Counted from the first letter of the stretch, positions 9,157-18,329 are shown. The stretch: DNA of 64,000 nt from Pelagicoccus sp. SDUM812002 (GCF_031127835.1 NZ_JARXHX010000023.1:1-64000); one strand, 5' to 3'. The notes: generated by a model from the letters alone, not told the origin. Translations and numbers: made by a program.

Positions 9157-10032
9157 CTAGTGTCTTATTACTTTCAACTTTTGAAGCGTTTTTTTACTCA
9201 CGGGTCTTCTAGAAAGGTGGTTTTCTCTCACTACTTTACTGACAGAGGCAATTGAGCGGAAATACGACCTTAGGTAGCCACCTTTTAACGCCTTGGCGAA
9301 AGTGTAAAAGGATCGTGGTAAAATATATCCTATAGCGATAAAAAATGGGTAGTGGAGGTAGGCGAGAAGCAGTTGGTTCCTGTGTTTATAGAACGATTTA
9401 ATTTCGCTCCGGCGTGAAACTTGTCCCTCGTGGTGGATGACCGTGAGCGATGGCTCGTACATAATCCGACCTCCGCGGTCTATGGTTCTCAATGCCAAAA
9501 TCACTTCTTCGTAGTGCATGTAGAGGTATTCTGGGAATGCTCCGGCCTCGAGCATAGCGGACTTACGGAAAGCGTAGCCTGTTCCACTAAAGTAGTCTGT
9601 TTCGAAGGGTTTTTTCGAAAAGGTTCGGTAGTCTTTCGGGTGCCACCATCTCGCGTAGTCGTCGGTCATACCATCTGGCTGCAAGAGACGGAAGGCGATT
9701 GCAGTGGTTTGCGGCTGGTTGTTCAGAGCACGACAAGTCTTGGCGAGGCAGTTGGGATCTGGAACTGTGACATCGCTATCGAAACCGACAATAATTTCGT
9801 ATTTCGCGGCTCGAACACCTCGATTTCTCGTTACCGCGGGACCAGAGTTGTGCGTATTTACGAGTAATTTGACCTCTGGGAACTCGTTTTTTATAGCGTC
9901 GACGGAGCCGTCATCGGAGACGTCGTCGACAACGATGACCTCGAAGTTTACACCTTGTTGACGCATGACGTCACGAAGCAGAGCGAGCATGCTCTCTTTT
10001 CTCCGGTAGCTTGGAATGACTACGCTGATCAT
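9157..10032 (-). CDS. Glycosyltransferase family 2
   Basis: A 291-residue GT-A glycosyltransferase. It opens with VVIPSYRRKESMLALLRDVM, has VIVVDDVSDDG as the nucleotide-binding acidic patch (residues ~33-43), and a DSD motif (VGFDSDV, ~82-88) in place of DXD. The C-terminal ~70 residues are basic and partly hydrophobic (HYPFFIAIGYILPRSF), suggesting membrane association. It probably transfers one residue of the repeat unit. ATG start at 10032. A ~200 bp gap (10033-10235) with no recognisable gene separates it from the next GT2 gene, larger than elsewhere in the cluster. Confidence 0.9.
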   Translation of the reverse strand: MISVVIPSYRRKESMLALLRDVMRQQGVNFEVIVVDDVSDDGSVDAIKNEFPEVKLLVNTHNSGPAVTRNRGVRAAKYEIIVGFDSDVTVPDPNCLAKTCRALNNQPQTTAIAFRLLQPDGMTDDYARWWHPKDYRTFSKKPFETDYFSGTGYAFRKSAMLEAGAFPEYLYMHYEEVILALRTIDRGGRIMYEPSLTVIHHEGQVSRRSEIKSFYKHRNQLLLAYLHYPFFIAIGYILPRSFYTFAKALKGGYLRSYFRSIASVSKVVRENHLSRRPVSKKTLQKLKVIRH

Positions 10033-10235
10033 CGGGCCTCAGGCTTTTCTGCCCGGGGTTTAGTACAACAGGCACTGGGTGACGGGCTGGCGAAGGGTAG
10101 AGCTTGGTCGCCGCTGTTTGCACTGGGGCGCTCATTTGCTGGGTTGCCGTAATTGCTAGAAGATCGGCTGAGTAACTTTGCCTGTTCAAGGAGTGGAAGG
10201 CTGGGCATTTTGTGACTGCTTATTTGAGTGTTGCT

Positions 10236-11159
10236 CTAGCTATTCGGGTATCCGGCAAGCCATTCTCGCCTCTTTTTCAGTAGGGCGACGTAACCTTCTG
10301 CTTCTTCGCCACCATTACCTGACAGCAATGACGGTATGGCTCGGAGCGTTACGCCAGCGAGTAGGAAAAACAGCGCGAGTTTTTGCTTCAGTCCACTCCA
10401 GTGTGTTAGGGCCAAGCAAGCCTTGCCCTTGTACAACAGCATCATCTTGTGAGTGGGTGTCTTCGACGATTTCCCAACCTCATGGATCAGCTGCGCATCA
10501 GGGCAAATGATGGGGCGCATCCCGAGAGCTCTGGTTCTCATTGCGAGATCTGCGTCCTCGCCGTACATGAAATACCTTTCGTCGAATCCCTTAATACTGT
10601 CCCAATGCTCCTTCGTTGATAGTAGAAAGCAGCCTGTGATGATTCCCACTTCGCGCACGGTGTCTCGCTGCCACTTTCCGAGCGACTCGGGGTCGAAGAC
10701 GCGACTTCTTTTGAACAGTGTGCTGAGGCCGGTTGCGAAGGTGAAGTGGCTCCACAGCGAGGGCAATCCCCAGCACGAAGAAGGCTCTAGGCTCATGTCG
10801 GGCTGGAGCGTGCGCCCTCCATAGAGTCCGTGGCCGGGGTTTTCCTCGGCGAACTCTACAATTTTGTCGATGGCCCTCTCAATGATACGGGTGTCAGGAT
10901 TGAGAAGTAGCACGTATTTTGTTGAGACGGATTCTATCGCTCGATTCACTCCTTTGGCAAAGCCGAGATTCTCGCCAGGCTCGATAAGCTTCACCTGCGG
11001 GAATTTCTCCTTGACTATTTTGACTGTCAGATCGCGGGAAAGGTTGTCGAGAACGACAACCTGCTGTGCGACAAGACCTTGTTGATTGTAAACGCTTTGC
11101 AGGCAGTCTTCGATCTCCTTTTCGGAGTTGTAGGTGATGATGATGATGGATACGTCCAT
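10236..11159 (-). CDS. Glycosyltransferase family 2, rhamnosyltransferase-like
   Basis: A 307-residue GT2 enzyme of the WbbL/rhamnosyltransferase-like type. IIITYNSEKEIEDCLQSV starts the GT-A fold, VVVLDNLSRD contacts nucleotide, GFAKGVNRAI is the family loop, and LLLNPDT (residues ~98-104) replaces DXD as is usual in this group. FDERYFMYGEDADLAMR is the acceptor-side signature with the probable catalytic acid. Rhamnose or another deoxyhexose is only a guess from family resemblance. The ATG at 11159 lies 9 bp from the acetyltransferase stop, suggesting one transcript. Confidence 0.9.
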   Translation of the reverse strand: MDVSIIIITYNSEKEIEDCLQSVYNQQGLVAQQVVVLDNLSRDLTVKIVKEKFPQVKLIEPGENLGFAKGVNRAIESVSTKYVLLLNPDTRIIERAIDKIVEFAEENPGHGLYGGRTLQPDMSLEPSSCWGLPSLWSHFTFATGLSTLFKRSRVFDPESLGKWQRDTVREVGIITGCFLLSTKEHWDSIKGFDERYFMYGEDADLAMRTRALGMRPIICPDAQLIHEVGKSSKTPTHKMMLLYKGKACLALTHWSGLKQKLALFFLLAGVTLRAIPSLLSGNGGEEAEGYVALLKKRREWLAGYPNS

Positions 11160-11168
11160 TTTATTTAG

Positions 11169-11717
11169 TCAGACTCGTTCTTTTATCACGCGAGCGGGTA
11201 CGCCTCCAGCTATACTGTTTTGGGGTAGAGACCTGGTCACGACGGCACCCGCCGCGACGATACAGCCGGTTCCAATTTCAACGCCGGCTGTTATAGTAAC
11301 CCCGGTTCCTATCCAGATGTCGTCGCCGAGGATGACATCCATGTCCTTCTTGGGTTGTTCTCTAAACTTTATGCCTTTCCTGAATTGGTAATCCGAGGCG
11401 GTGATAAAGCTACCCGGAGCGATTGAAACGTTGTTTCCGATTATGATCTTCCCGTGGCTGTCTCCGGCCCAGAGGCAGACACGCTCGCCGATATGGCAAT
11501 CTTTGCCTATCTTTATATTAGACCCATTCCTCAGGGATACATTCGGCGAAAGAAGCGTTCCAGGACCGCTCTCAATCTTTCTTTTGGGTTGTACGTGACT
11601 ATAGCCGTAGAAGTGTATGAGTCGGAATGCATGGAGGTAATTTCGTGGATCAAGAATCGAAAGCAGCGCATCAACCAGTCTCTTCAATTTTGATTTATTG
11701 GGAGGTAAATTATCCAT
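11169..11717 (-). CDS. Hexapeptide-repeat O-acetyltransferase
   Basis: A 182-residue left-handed beta-helix acyltransferase resembling maltose/galactoside/serine O-acetyltransferases. Hexapeptide repeats run from about residue 68 (IKIGKDCHIGERV) to 165 (GVEIGTGCIVAAGAVV). The C-terminal SIAGGVPARVIKERV is the classic end of the family. It most likely acetylates a sugar of the repeat unit with acetyl-CoA in the cytoplasm. Start ATG at 11717. It lies between the Alg13-like gene and a GT2 gene, all close together. Target sugar unknown. Confidence 0.88.
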   Translation of the reverse strand: MDNLPPNKSKLKRLVDALLSILDPRNYLHAFRLIHFYGYSHVQPKRKIESGPGTLLSPNVSLRNGSNIKIGKDCHIGERVCLWAGDSHGKIIIGNNVSIAPGSFITASDYQFRKGIKFREQPKKDMDVILGDDIWIGTGVTITAGVEIGTGCIVAAGAVVTRSLPQNSIAGGVPARVIKERV

Positions 11718-11725
11718 CCTAAACT

Positions 11726-12226
11726 CTATCTCTCTCGGATGAATTTTGAGATCGAATCGGTGAGTCGTTTACACGCGAACGGTCCGATCGGGTCTTTAAT
11801 CTTGAGCTCACTAAAGGTGCTGAGTTTTTTTATCAATTCGTGCTCGTCCTCGGCTACCTCAACTTTATTGAGAGATTTCAGATGTTTAGCGGTAGCGAGT
11901 TGGTGCTCGTTGCGGTGTTCCCCTAGCGACGCTTTACGCGGTACTACAAGAAGAGGCTTCTGAAACTGAAGAGAGGTCAAGATAGTCCCCATGCCCGCGT
12001 GGGAGACAATCAGGGCGGATTGAGAGAAGATTCGTTTGTATTCGTCTGGCTCCACGAATTTCTGAAAGAGCATGTTGGAGGGAACGAAGAGGCTATCTCC
12101 GATTTGAGCTAGCACATCGTATTGAGGGTGTTGTTCTGCCCAGTGATCGACAGCCTTAACGAGCCGATCGAAAGGGAGATCGGTTCCGACGGTTACGAAA
12201 ATCTTTTGTTTATTGGAGTCAGGCAT
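11726..12226 (-). CDS. Alg13/PssE-like glycosyltransferase catalytic subunit
   Basis: A 166-residue protein matching the C-terminal half of family 28 glycosyltransferases (EpsF/PssE/Alg13 type). IFVTVGTDLPFDRLVKAV opens it. The donor-binding motif ALIVSHAGMGTILTSLQ lies near residues 78-95 and KPLLVVPRKASLGEHRNEHQ near 98-117. In this family the small protein holds the nucleotide-sugar site and must pair with an Alg14/PssD-type membrane partner, which is the next gene upstream (12241). Together they would form a split glycosyltransferase, often adding GlcA or GlcNAc to a lipid-linked sugar. Start ATG at 12226. Confidence 0.88.
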   Translation of the reverse strand: MPDSNKQKIFVTVGTDLPFDRLVKAVDHWAEQHPQYDVLAQIGDSLFVPSNMLFQKFVEPDEYKRIFSQSALIVSHAGMGTILTSLQFQKPLLVVPRKASLGEHRNEHQLATAKHLKSLNKVEVAEDEHELIKKLSTFSELKIKDPIGPFACKRLTDSISKFIRER

Positions 12227-12240
12227 CTGCTTTTATATCA

Positions 12241-12732
12241 TCAGTCTCCAAGGATATTACCGCGATATATAGGCCCGTCCACCTTGGCTAGGTGCTCCCA
12301 TTGCGTCATCCACATGTCGCAGGAATTTTTCGCTTTCTGGCCTGATAGGGATAGCTCTTCGGCGTTTGCAATACTATCTAACCATATTGTTTTTTTTCCA
12401 AAGAGTTTTGCGAAGCGAATCGCAAGGAAACCGGGTGCAGCTCCGGTAGAAACCACTATGTCTGGTTTTTGTGTGATAATGAGCTTTAAAATAGATAGAG
12501 AGCCTTTGACGAGCTTCCATTTCTCCCAACGGTTGCAATCTGGCACGACGTAGAACTCTGCTCCTGCTTCTAGATCGCAAGCGTAGTTCTCTTTTGTCGT
12601 CGCGTAGATGACCTTACATCCCTCAAATGCTGGTCGTAGTCTTAGCAATTGAACCCAGTGACCTCCGCCGGAGGCGATTGCTAGCACTTTCTTGGTTTTC
12701 CTTGTTCTATTTTTATCAGAGTCGTCTTTCAC
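12241..12732 (-). CDS. Alg14/PssD-like glycosyltransferase membrane-anchoring subunit
   Basis: A 163-residue Alg14/PssD/EpsE-type protein. VLAIASGGGHWVQLLRLRPAF (given in part here) is the glycine-rich acceptor-side loop (~16-36); KPDIVVSTGAAPGFLAIRFAK near residue 95 is the second conserved block. It is the partner subunit of the Alg13-like protein encoded directly downstream (14 bp gap). The start is a GTG at 12732. A basic, Lys/Arg-rich first 15 residues could aid membrane contact. No N-terminal transmembrane helix is evident, unlike eukaryotic Alg14. Confidence 0.86.
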   Translation of the reverse strand: MKDDSDKNRTRKTKKVLAIASGGGHWVQLLRLRPAFEGCKVIYATTKENYACDLEAGAEFYVVPDCNRWEKWKLVKGSLSILKLIITQKPDIVVSTGAAPGFLAIRFAKLFGKKTIWLDSIANAEELSLSGQKAKNSCDMWMTQWEHLAKVDGPIYRGNILGD

Positions 12733-12771
12733 TTAAGTACCCGAAAAATTGAGCGAATTATCTGAATCAAA

Positions 12772-15120
12772 TTATGATTGGCTCAGTAGGTCTTGCTCAA
12801 GTTTTTTGGGGACGTGAGACTTTGTCTTGTTAAGAATACCGCCAAGGTGCGCTCGGGATTCTGACAAAAGCTCTAGGGCTTGATTTGCTACATCGCGGTT
12901 CGTTTCTTCTGACTCCATTACCATTAAAACCACATCCATGAAGGAAGCTAAGCGTGGGGTAGAGCTGATAGGGCTGACTGGTGGCATGTCGAATACGATG
13001 TAATCGAAGTCACTCGCTCTCAGCTTCGGCATAATTTTGTTGAAACGCTGCGGCATAATGCGCGGTAACTTGACGCCGTTTGAACCTTCCGCGACGACAT
13101 AGAGATTATTTTCGATTTTCGCATCATCAGCGGAGTCGAGTACATCGTCTAAATTCAGAATATTCTTCCCATTGTAAAATTGTTGTGCCGTCTCACTCCC
13201 CAGTGTCATGTCTACCAATAAGACGCTGCCTTCACCGATTTTGGAAAGGCTTCCCGCGAGTCCAGATGCAATGGTGGTAACTCCAGAAGACTCTCCCAAA
13301 CCAGTCATTGCGATTAGCTTTGGTTTATGTGTCAGATTTTTGCTTTCGAAATAGGTTATTACCTTGTCACGCAAGGCGTCGAAATGCCCGGATAGGGCAT
13401 GCTCTTCTTCCCAGGGTGCGATGGTATGGACCTCTGGCCCCTTTCCTTGGTTATATTCGTCTGGTTTTGAAATGGCCGCCGCCTTGAGCGTCGTAGTTGT
13501 CGGTTCGTACTGCTCTTTTTTTGACGATTTCAGCTGCTTTGCTCGGCCGGCTTGTTGGAGCTGTCGTCGGTTCGGGCTCCGCCCTAATTTCCGAAAGCGT
13601 TTGCTCTTCATGTCTGGAAGACTCATAAAAAGAGGAATTCCCAAGTTTCTTTGTATTTCGGTAGGTCGTTTGATCGACCTGTCAAAAACCAGATCGGTTA
13701 GAAAGGCCCATAGTAAGCCTAGGACTGCTATACCTCCGCCCACGCCACCGGCGATCTGGATTTTTTGATTTATAGCAGGGTAAGCCGGAGTGGGAGATTG
13801 GAGAATCGTTATATTGTTCACCCTACCATCCATCAGTTCGTCCTGCACTCGAACCTGCTCCATGCTGGCCAAAAGGCCGCGGTAATTTGCTTCTTGAAGC
13901 TCTTTACGCCGCTGAAGCTCATTTACGCTGATTTCAGCTATATCCAATTTCTTTGCTTCCGCACGCATTTCGTCGAGTATTGACTCCAGCGTCCTGAGTC
14001 GTGCCTTCAGGGCTACTGATCGCAGCTCGTATTCTTGGCTGTTTAAGACCGGAGGTGACCCCGCGTCCTCATTTAACTCATTGAAAGCAATGGCTTCGAA
14101 CTGCGGGTACTGTAAGCGAAGGTCGTTCAATTCGGTCTCAGACTTGGTAATTTGGCTGCGGGTGCTCTTCAGCAGGCTGTTCTCGTCCGTGTACTGCAGC
14201 GAAAGAGTTTGCTCACGTTTCTTGAGAAGATCCACTTTCTGTTGTACCGCAGCGTACTTGTCCATCGCTGCCGCTATTTCTCGGGCTTTGTCTCGGCTCG
14301 TAATTGGCGTAGTGGAGTCATTCGTTGCAGCCTTTGGTTGGGATGCTTCATTGATTTCCTTTTCTCGGTCTAGGTAGATACTAAGCTCTGCGAGCTCTGT
14401 CTTTCCCGCCAAGATTTGGTCTCGAACTTGATCCATGTCGTCTGCGAGACGCATCTTAGCGGCATCTATATCTATGACTCCGACAGTGCTTTTCGCGAGT
14501 TGAAGCTCTTTTTCTGTTTGCTGCAGCCTTGTCCTCATTTGATCCGTTTCACGTGTTAGGAATCCGTCGAATTCTGGAGATTTTCGATGGATTTCGTGAT
14601 GGCGGTCCAAGTAACTGCTTATGAGAGTTTCGAGAGTGTTAGCGGCGACGGCAGGAGATTCATGCTGGAACTTTATCTCTAGCATGCTGGTTGAACCAGG
14701 GTTCTCTACTGTAAGTCCGCCAAGGATTGCTCCAGCTGCGTTTTGAACGGTCTTTTCTGCGTCGATTTTAGTTACGAGCCTATCGGGGCCGACTCTTTCG
14801 GCGACTGTTTTAGCTAGGTCTAGGCTGCTTAATATGGTCCGCTCAGCTGCAATAATGTGGCCAGAACCCCGTCCACCTGTGTTGACCACCTGAGTGTTCT
14901 GCTCTGCGTTCATAGTCCGGTCCTCGGTTATGAACTTGATCATGATCGTAGCCCGCGATTCGTACATCTTGGGCCATTCTTTGTAGATAGCCGCTCCGAC
15001 ACCCAAGCCCAATACGAAGAAAAACAAGATCTTCTTGGAATGGCGGAACAGGGTGTAAATAATGTCGCCGGGAGAGAGCTTTAGCCCAGATGACTGGTTG
15101 TTTGGAGCTAGATTGTTCAT
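12772..15120 (-). CDS. Wzc/GumC-type polysaccharide co-polymerase with degenerate kinase domain
   Basis: A 782-residue inner-membrane protein of the Wzz/BY-kinase (PCP-2) architecture. A transmembrane helix at ~31-50 is followed by a Wzz domain, a periplasmic coiled coil (~170-440) and a second helix at ~453-475. A cytoplasmic ATPase-like domain spans ~560-782. The ATPase signature is eroded: the P-loop reads GLGESSGVTT (no Lys), Walker A' reads LLVDMTLG, and only Walker B (FDYIVFDMPP) is normal. There is no C-terminal tyrosine cluster. Wzc proteins control chain length through phosphorylation cycles; this one probably works without kinase activity or needs a separate ATPase. ATG start at 15120. 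Confidence 0.87.
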   Translation of the reverse strand: MNNLAPNNQSSGLKLSPGDIIYTLFRHSKKILFFFVLGLGVGAAIYKEWPKMYESRATIMIKFITEDRTMNAEQNTQVVNTGGRGSGHIIAAERTILSSLDLAKTVAERVGPDRLVTKIDAEKTVQNAAGAILGGLTVENPGSTSMLEIKFQHESPAVAANTLETLISSYLDRHHEIHRKSPEFDGFLTRETDQMRTRLQQTEKELQLAKSTVGVIDIDAAKMRLADDMDQVRDQILAGKTELAELSIYLDREKEINEASQPKAATNDSTTPITSRDKAREIAAAMDKYAAVQQKVDLLKKREQTLSLQYTDENSLLKSTRSQITKSETELNDLRLQYPQFEAIAFNELNEDAGSPPVLNSQEYELRSVALKARLRTLESILDEMRAEAKKLDIAEISVNELQRRKELQEANYRGLLASMEQVRVQDELMDGRVNNITILQSPTPAYPAINQKIQIAGGVGGGIAVLGLLWAFLTDLVFDRSIKRPTEIQRNLGIPLFMSLPDMKSKRFRKLGRSPNRRQLQQAGRAKQLKSSKKEQYEPTTTTLKAAAISKPDEYNQGKGPEVHTIAPWEEEHALSGHFDALRDKVITYFESKNLTHKPKLIAMTGLGESSGVTTIASGLAGSLSKIGEGSVLLVDMTLGSETAQQFYNGKNILNLDDVLDSADDAKIENNLYVVAEGSNGVKLPRIMPQRFNKIMPKLRASDFDYIVFDMPPVSPISSTPRLASFMDVVLMVMESEETNRDVANQALELLSESRAHLGGILNKTKSHVPKKLEQDLLSQS

Positions 15121-15224
15121 CGGAAAAGAGTTGTGCTATGGTTGTTCGTTTGGACTAAATTGTGTCGGGAAGGAAGTGAAAGTTTGCGTGTGTGCTTCGT
15201 TTTTTTTCAAGCCGAAGGCTGAAT

Positions 15225-16304
15225 CTAAGCTATGTGGCGGTACAGCAGGCGTCCTGCCAACCTCAGAATGGGAATAGGCAATCGTTTGAAAACGGAGTTG
15301 TGCCAACCGAAAACGTCGTCACTCATCGGTACGGTTGCGTTTTTCTTTAAGTCGTACCTTTGGTAGTGTACCTCTTGTTCGCTGGAGCCCCAAGATAGTT
15401 TGTAGCGGCGAAGTCCGGCATTTGTCGTCGAGTTACGACCTAAGTCCATCTGGTGAAATCCTCGCTTGGAGTAGTGCTCCATCGCGCTCCACATGACGAG
15501 GTTGTTACACCTGGAATTTTGGAAGTTTTTGTCGGAGGCTCCGTATTTGTAGTGCACTGTCGAACCTTGCTCTAGGTAGATGGCGCTAGCCGCAAGTCGG
15601 TTATCGTTCGTGAAGGCGGAAACGATGACACCGCGCCTAGTTTCGATTAACACTTTGTGCAGGCATTTAAAAAACTTGAACGGCTGTGAGGGAAGGCCGT
15701 GTCGCTTGCGAGTTATGCACTGGAGACGGTAGAATCCCCTCAATGAGCCTAATGAATGAGAAAACTCGATTCGTATGCCCTCCTTTTGGGCTTTCCTGAT
15801 AGCACGTCTATTTGAGGGAGCCAGATCCGCGAAGATGTTGTCGGGGCAGGGACGCAAGTCTACAATGTGGTTAAAGAAGCTAAGGGATGATTGTGGGCTC
15901 TCGTTCTCGGGGATTTCACCTCTAAGCTCCAAGTAATTCCACCCACGCTTCTTGCCCTCGGCTCGTAGTGCGGCGTGTAGTAGAGGGATGTGATTTGAAT
16001 CTCTCGCGGAAGGGCGGCAGATGTCGATAAAAGGTAGGGACACAGCTCGTTTCCCGGTGAGGATGGAATTCACTTCCACGAAAGGTAGAACGGCCTCCAC
16101 GCGTTCTCCCGCCAAAAGGATTACGAGTTCTGGTTCAAAGCCGTAAGCCTTGTGCAGTATTTGCGTCCAATCTGAGCATAAGAAGCGGGAAGATTCATCC
16201 AACGAACAGATCGCAGCGATCCAAGCCTTCTGATTGCCGGATTGGGTTATCGCCTCGCATACTGCAGGAGTACTGGATTGCGAGGAAGGCTCGTTAAGAG
16301 TCAT
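15225..16304 (-). CDS. FemAB/BioF2-like GNAT acyltransferase
   Basis: About 359 residues with a tandem-GNAT, FemAB-like pattern. RAIRKAQKEGIRIEF precedes the second GNAT domain, which contains AASAIYLEQGSTVHYKYGAS and RGFHQMDLGRN. The Acetyltransf_6/FemAB family includes peptidoglycan bridge enzymes and the FemAB proteins of exopolysaccharide/PEP-CTERM loci. Position as the first gene of the leftward cluster points to transfer of an amino acid or acyl group to a cell-surface glycan or a precursor. A TTG at 16346 would add 14 residues; ATG at 16304 is preferred. Confidence 0.8.
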   Translation of the reverse strand: MTLNEPSSQSSTPAVCEAITQSGNQKAWIAAICSLDESSRFLCSDWTQILHKAYGFEPELVILLAGERVEAVLPFVEVNSILTGKRAVSLPFIDICRPSARDSNHIPLLHAALRAEGKKRGWNYLELRGEIPENESPQSSLSFFNHIVDLRPCPDNIFADLAPSNRRAIRKAQKEGIRIEFSHSLGSLRGFYRLQCITRKRHGLPSQPFKFFKCLHKVLIETRRGVIVSAFTNDNRLAASAIYLEQGSTVHYKYGASDKNFQNSRCNNLVMWSAMEHYSKRGFHQMDLGRNSTTNAGLRRYKLSWGSSEQEVHYQRYDLKKNATVPMSDDVFGWHNSVFKRLPIPILRLAGRLLYRHIA

Positions 16305-17025
16305 CTGAACTGTTTGTTGTTGGATCAAGCAATATTGATGGGTCAAGTTTTCCCGGGTTTCTCAAATCGTTAGGCAATTGTGAATTCTGTTTCGTCTTAA
16401 TCGTTGGTGTGCAGGAGACCCAGTGATTTCAAGTAAGGTTGCGCAGTGTTTATGAAGCTTCGTTTTAGGTATTTTGGTCTCCGGAACCCTTGAAAGCGAC
16501 GAGAGCGGAAGTTTGAGGGTCATATTTAGCGAGAGACTTACCTAAAGTGAAGTGAGTTGTCTTTCTTGTTTTTTCGGTGATTGAGGGTGAAACTTGAACT
16601 TTTTGGACGAGATCGATCGAAAGGGTTCTGCTGCTCTGCGCCAAGGATCCGTAATCTTGGCCATTTAAGAGGTTCTATTGCAATGAGGAACGTGGATTCC
16701 TGCGCCAAGCGCGAGAAAACACTATGCATGGGCACTCAGCCTTTCGCTGAACTGTCACCACCAGGCTCGATCCGTGGCTAAGCGAGGGTACTCTAAGTCT
16801 TTATCGAATATGGTCACCGCGGTACTCATGGCCTTGCAATTGCTTCTGTCTCTTTCAGTAAGTGGCAAAAATCTTTTCGTTTAACCTAGTGGGCTGTATC
16901 GAGTCTTTTCGAAAGGAGGAAATCTCTTTCAGCCGCTTCGGACTGCTGGATCGCTTCGCCTAGGCTTTCCGACGACAGGATACAATCGCTAAGGTCCTGG
17001 TGCCGCCTGGAAGTCCGTGCAAAAT
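16305..17025. other. Gene-free region upstream of polysaccharide cluster
   Basis: No convincing coding frame on either strand. It must hold the promoter of the leftward cluster, but no clear -35/-10 pair was identified. The right end abuts the IS3 element. Short reading frames here lack codon bias, start signals and recognisable motifs. Confidence 0.5.
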
Positions 17026-17053
17026 TGAAGTGGCTCCCAAAAAGTGGACGCGG
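17026..17053 (+). repeat. IS3 left terminal inverted repeat
   Basis: Starts TGAAGTGGCTCC; pairs imperfectly with 18330-18357 (about 60% identity, strongest in the outer 8 and inner 6 positions). Confidence 0.7.
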
Positions 17054-17087
17054 GGCTTAGTTGGACTGATAAGCAACGAAGCCACAA

Positions 17088-17411
17088 ATGAAACGAAAGA
17101 GAAGAACGTTCACAGCGGAAGCCAAAGCCAAGATTGCCTTGAAGGCGATGAAGGGGGAGAAGAGGGTCAACGAGATCGCCCAGCTCTACGAGGTGCACCC
17201 CAACCAGGTGAGCCAATGGAAGGGTGAGATGATCGCCAACGACTCGGCGGCCTTCGAGAAGGGCAAGCGGGCGGCCGAGCAGGCCGATCGCAGCGAACGC
17301 AAGCAGGAGAAACTCTACAAGAAGATCGGCGAGCTGAGCATGGACGACGAGTTCTTAAAAAAAAGCTGCCGCAAGCTTGGGATCGAGCTGCCGCCTGAGT
17401 ATGACGATTGA
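17088..17411 (+). CDS. IS3-family transposase OrfA
   Basis: A 107-residue OrfA. RRTFTAEAKAKIALKAMKG and NEIAQLYEVHPNQVSQWKGE form the helix-turn-helix that recognises the terminal repeats. A coiled-coil, leucine-zipper-like stretch follows (KLYKKIGELSMDDEFLKK). An eight-A run lies at 17357-17364 within the LKK codons. A -1 slip there would meet TGA at 17396 and not reach orfB, so the usual IS3 -1 frameshift does not explain OrfAB production here. Stop at 17409-17411 overlaps the orfB start. Confidence 0.9.
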   Translation: MKRKRRTFTAEAKAKIALKAMKGEKRVNEIAQLYEVHPNQVSQWKGEMIANDSAAFEKGKRAAEQADRSERKQEKLYKKIGELSMDDEFLKKSCRKLGIELPPEYDD

Positions 17412-18243
17412 GGCGAAGAAGGGCTACCCCAGCGTGAAGCGGCAGTGCGAGCTTCTGGGCGTGTCGCGCTCCGGGCACTACCGCCGCGCCAAGGCGATGC
17501 CCAGCGCCCGGAGCCGGGAGAGCGAGCGGCTAAAGGCGAAGATCGACCGCATCTACACCGAATGCCCGTTCTTCGGCTCGCGGCAGATAACCCTCGAGCT
17601 GCGCGGCCAGGGCGAGCAGATCGGCCGCAAGCGCGTGCGGCGGCTGACGAGGGAGATGGGCATCGAGGCGATCTGCCCGAAGCCCTCGACCAGCAAGCCG
17701 CATCCCGGGCACAAGGTCTACCCCTACCTGCTGCGAAACATGGCCGTCGAGCGCGTCGACCAGGTCTGGTCCACCGACATCACCTACATCCCGCTCGGGG
17801 GCGGGCACGTCTACCTCTGCGCGGTGATGGACTGGAAAAGCCGCTACGTGATCAGCTGGAGCCTCTCCTGCACGATGGACGGCGCCTGGTGCAAGTCGGT
17901 GCTGCAGGAGGCCTTGCTCTCGGGCCGTCCCGAGATCTTCAATACCGACCAAGGCAGCCAGTTCACCTCGCCGGACTACGTGAAGGAGCTGACCGATCGC
18001 GAGATCAAGGTGAGCATGGACGGCCGTGGACGCGCCCTGGACAACGTCTTCGTCGAACGGCTCTGGCGAAGCGTGAAGTACGAGGACGTCTACCTCAAGG
18101 GCTACGAAGACATGGCCCAACTAAAGCGGGGCCTGAAAGCCTACTTCGAGTTCTACAACAACCGCCGTCGGCACTCCTCGCTTGACGGCGAAACGCCCGC
18201 CGAAGTTTATAGATCCGAGAAAAAGGGGAAAATGGCCGCCTGA
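17401..18243 (+). CDS. IS3-family transposase OrfB (DDE integrase)
   Basis: A 280-residue catalytic subunit with a retroviral-integrase (rve) fold. The DDE triad is visible in STDITY, NTDQGSQFTS and DNVFVERLWRSVKYEDVY. An N-terminal HTH_21-like segment (RQCELLGVSRSGHYRR) precedes it. The chosen ATG at 17401 overlaps the end of orfA, which suggests reinitiation or a +1 shift; a TTG at 17377 is in the same frame. The coding frame is intact, so the element may still be active. Confidence 0.9.
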   Translation: MTIEAKKGYPSVKRQCELLGVSRSGHYRRAKAMPSARSRESERLKAKIDRIYTECPFFGSRQITLELRGQGEQIGRKRVRRLTREMGIEAICPKPSTSKPHPGHKVYPYLLRNMAVERVDQVWSTDITYIPLGGGHVYLCAVMDWKSRYVISWSLSCTMDGAWCKSVLQEALLSGRPEIFNTDQGSQFTSPDYVKELTDREIKVSMDGRGRALDNVFVERLWRSVKYEDVYLKGYEDMAQLKRGLKAYFEFYNNRRRHSSLDGETPAEVYRSEKKGKMAA

Positions 18244-18329
18244 TCGGCGCCGCCCCCTAGGGGGCGCATGGGGATGGGATGAAACCTACAACCAAACCAA
18301 TACAAAGAAACCAACTAAAACTCAGCTGA

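Noticed and set aside
16305-17025. Cyclic-di-GMP or other riboswitch upstream of the polysaccharide cluster
   Set aside because: No conserved GEMM core or other aptamer signature could be matched on either strand.
17357-17411. Classical IS3 programmed -1 frameshift at the A8 run
   Set aside because: Reading after a -1 slip meets TGA at 17396 before joining OrfB; OrfB is in the +1 frame.
17530-18120. Minus-strand frame opposite the transposase
   Set aside because: Mirror of the GC-rich orfB coding bias; DDE motifs are on the plus strand.
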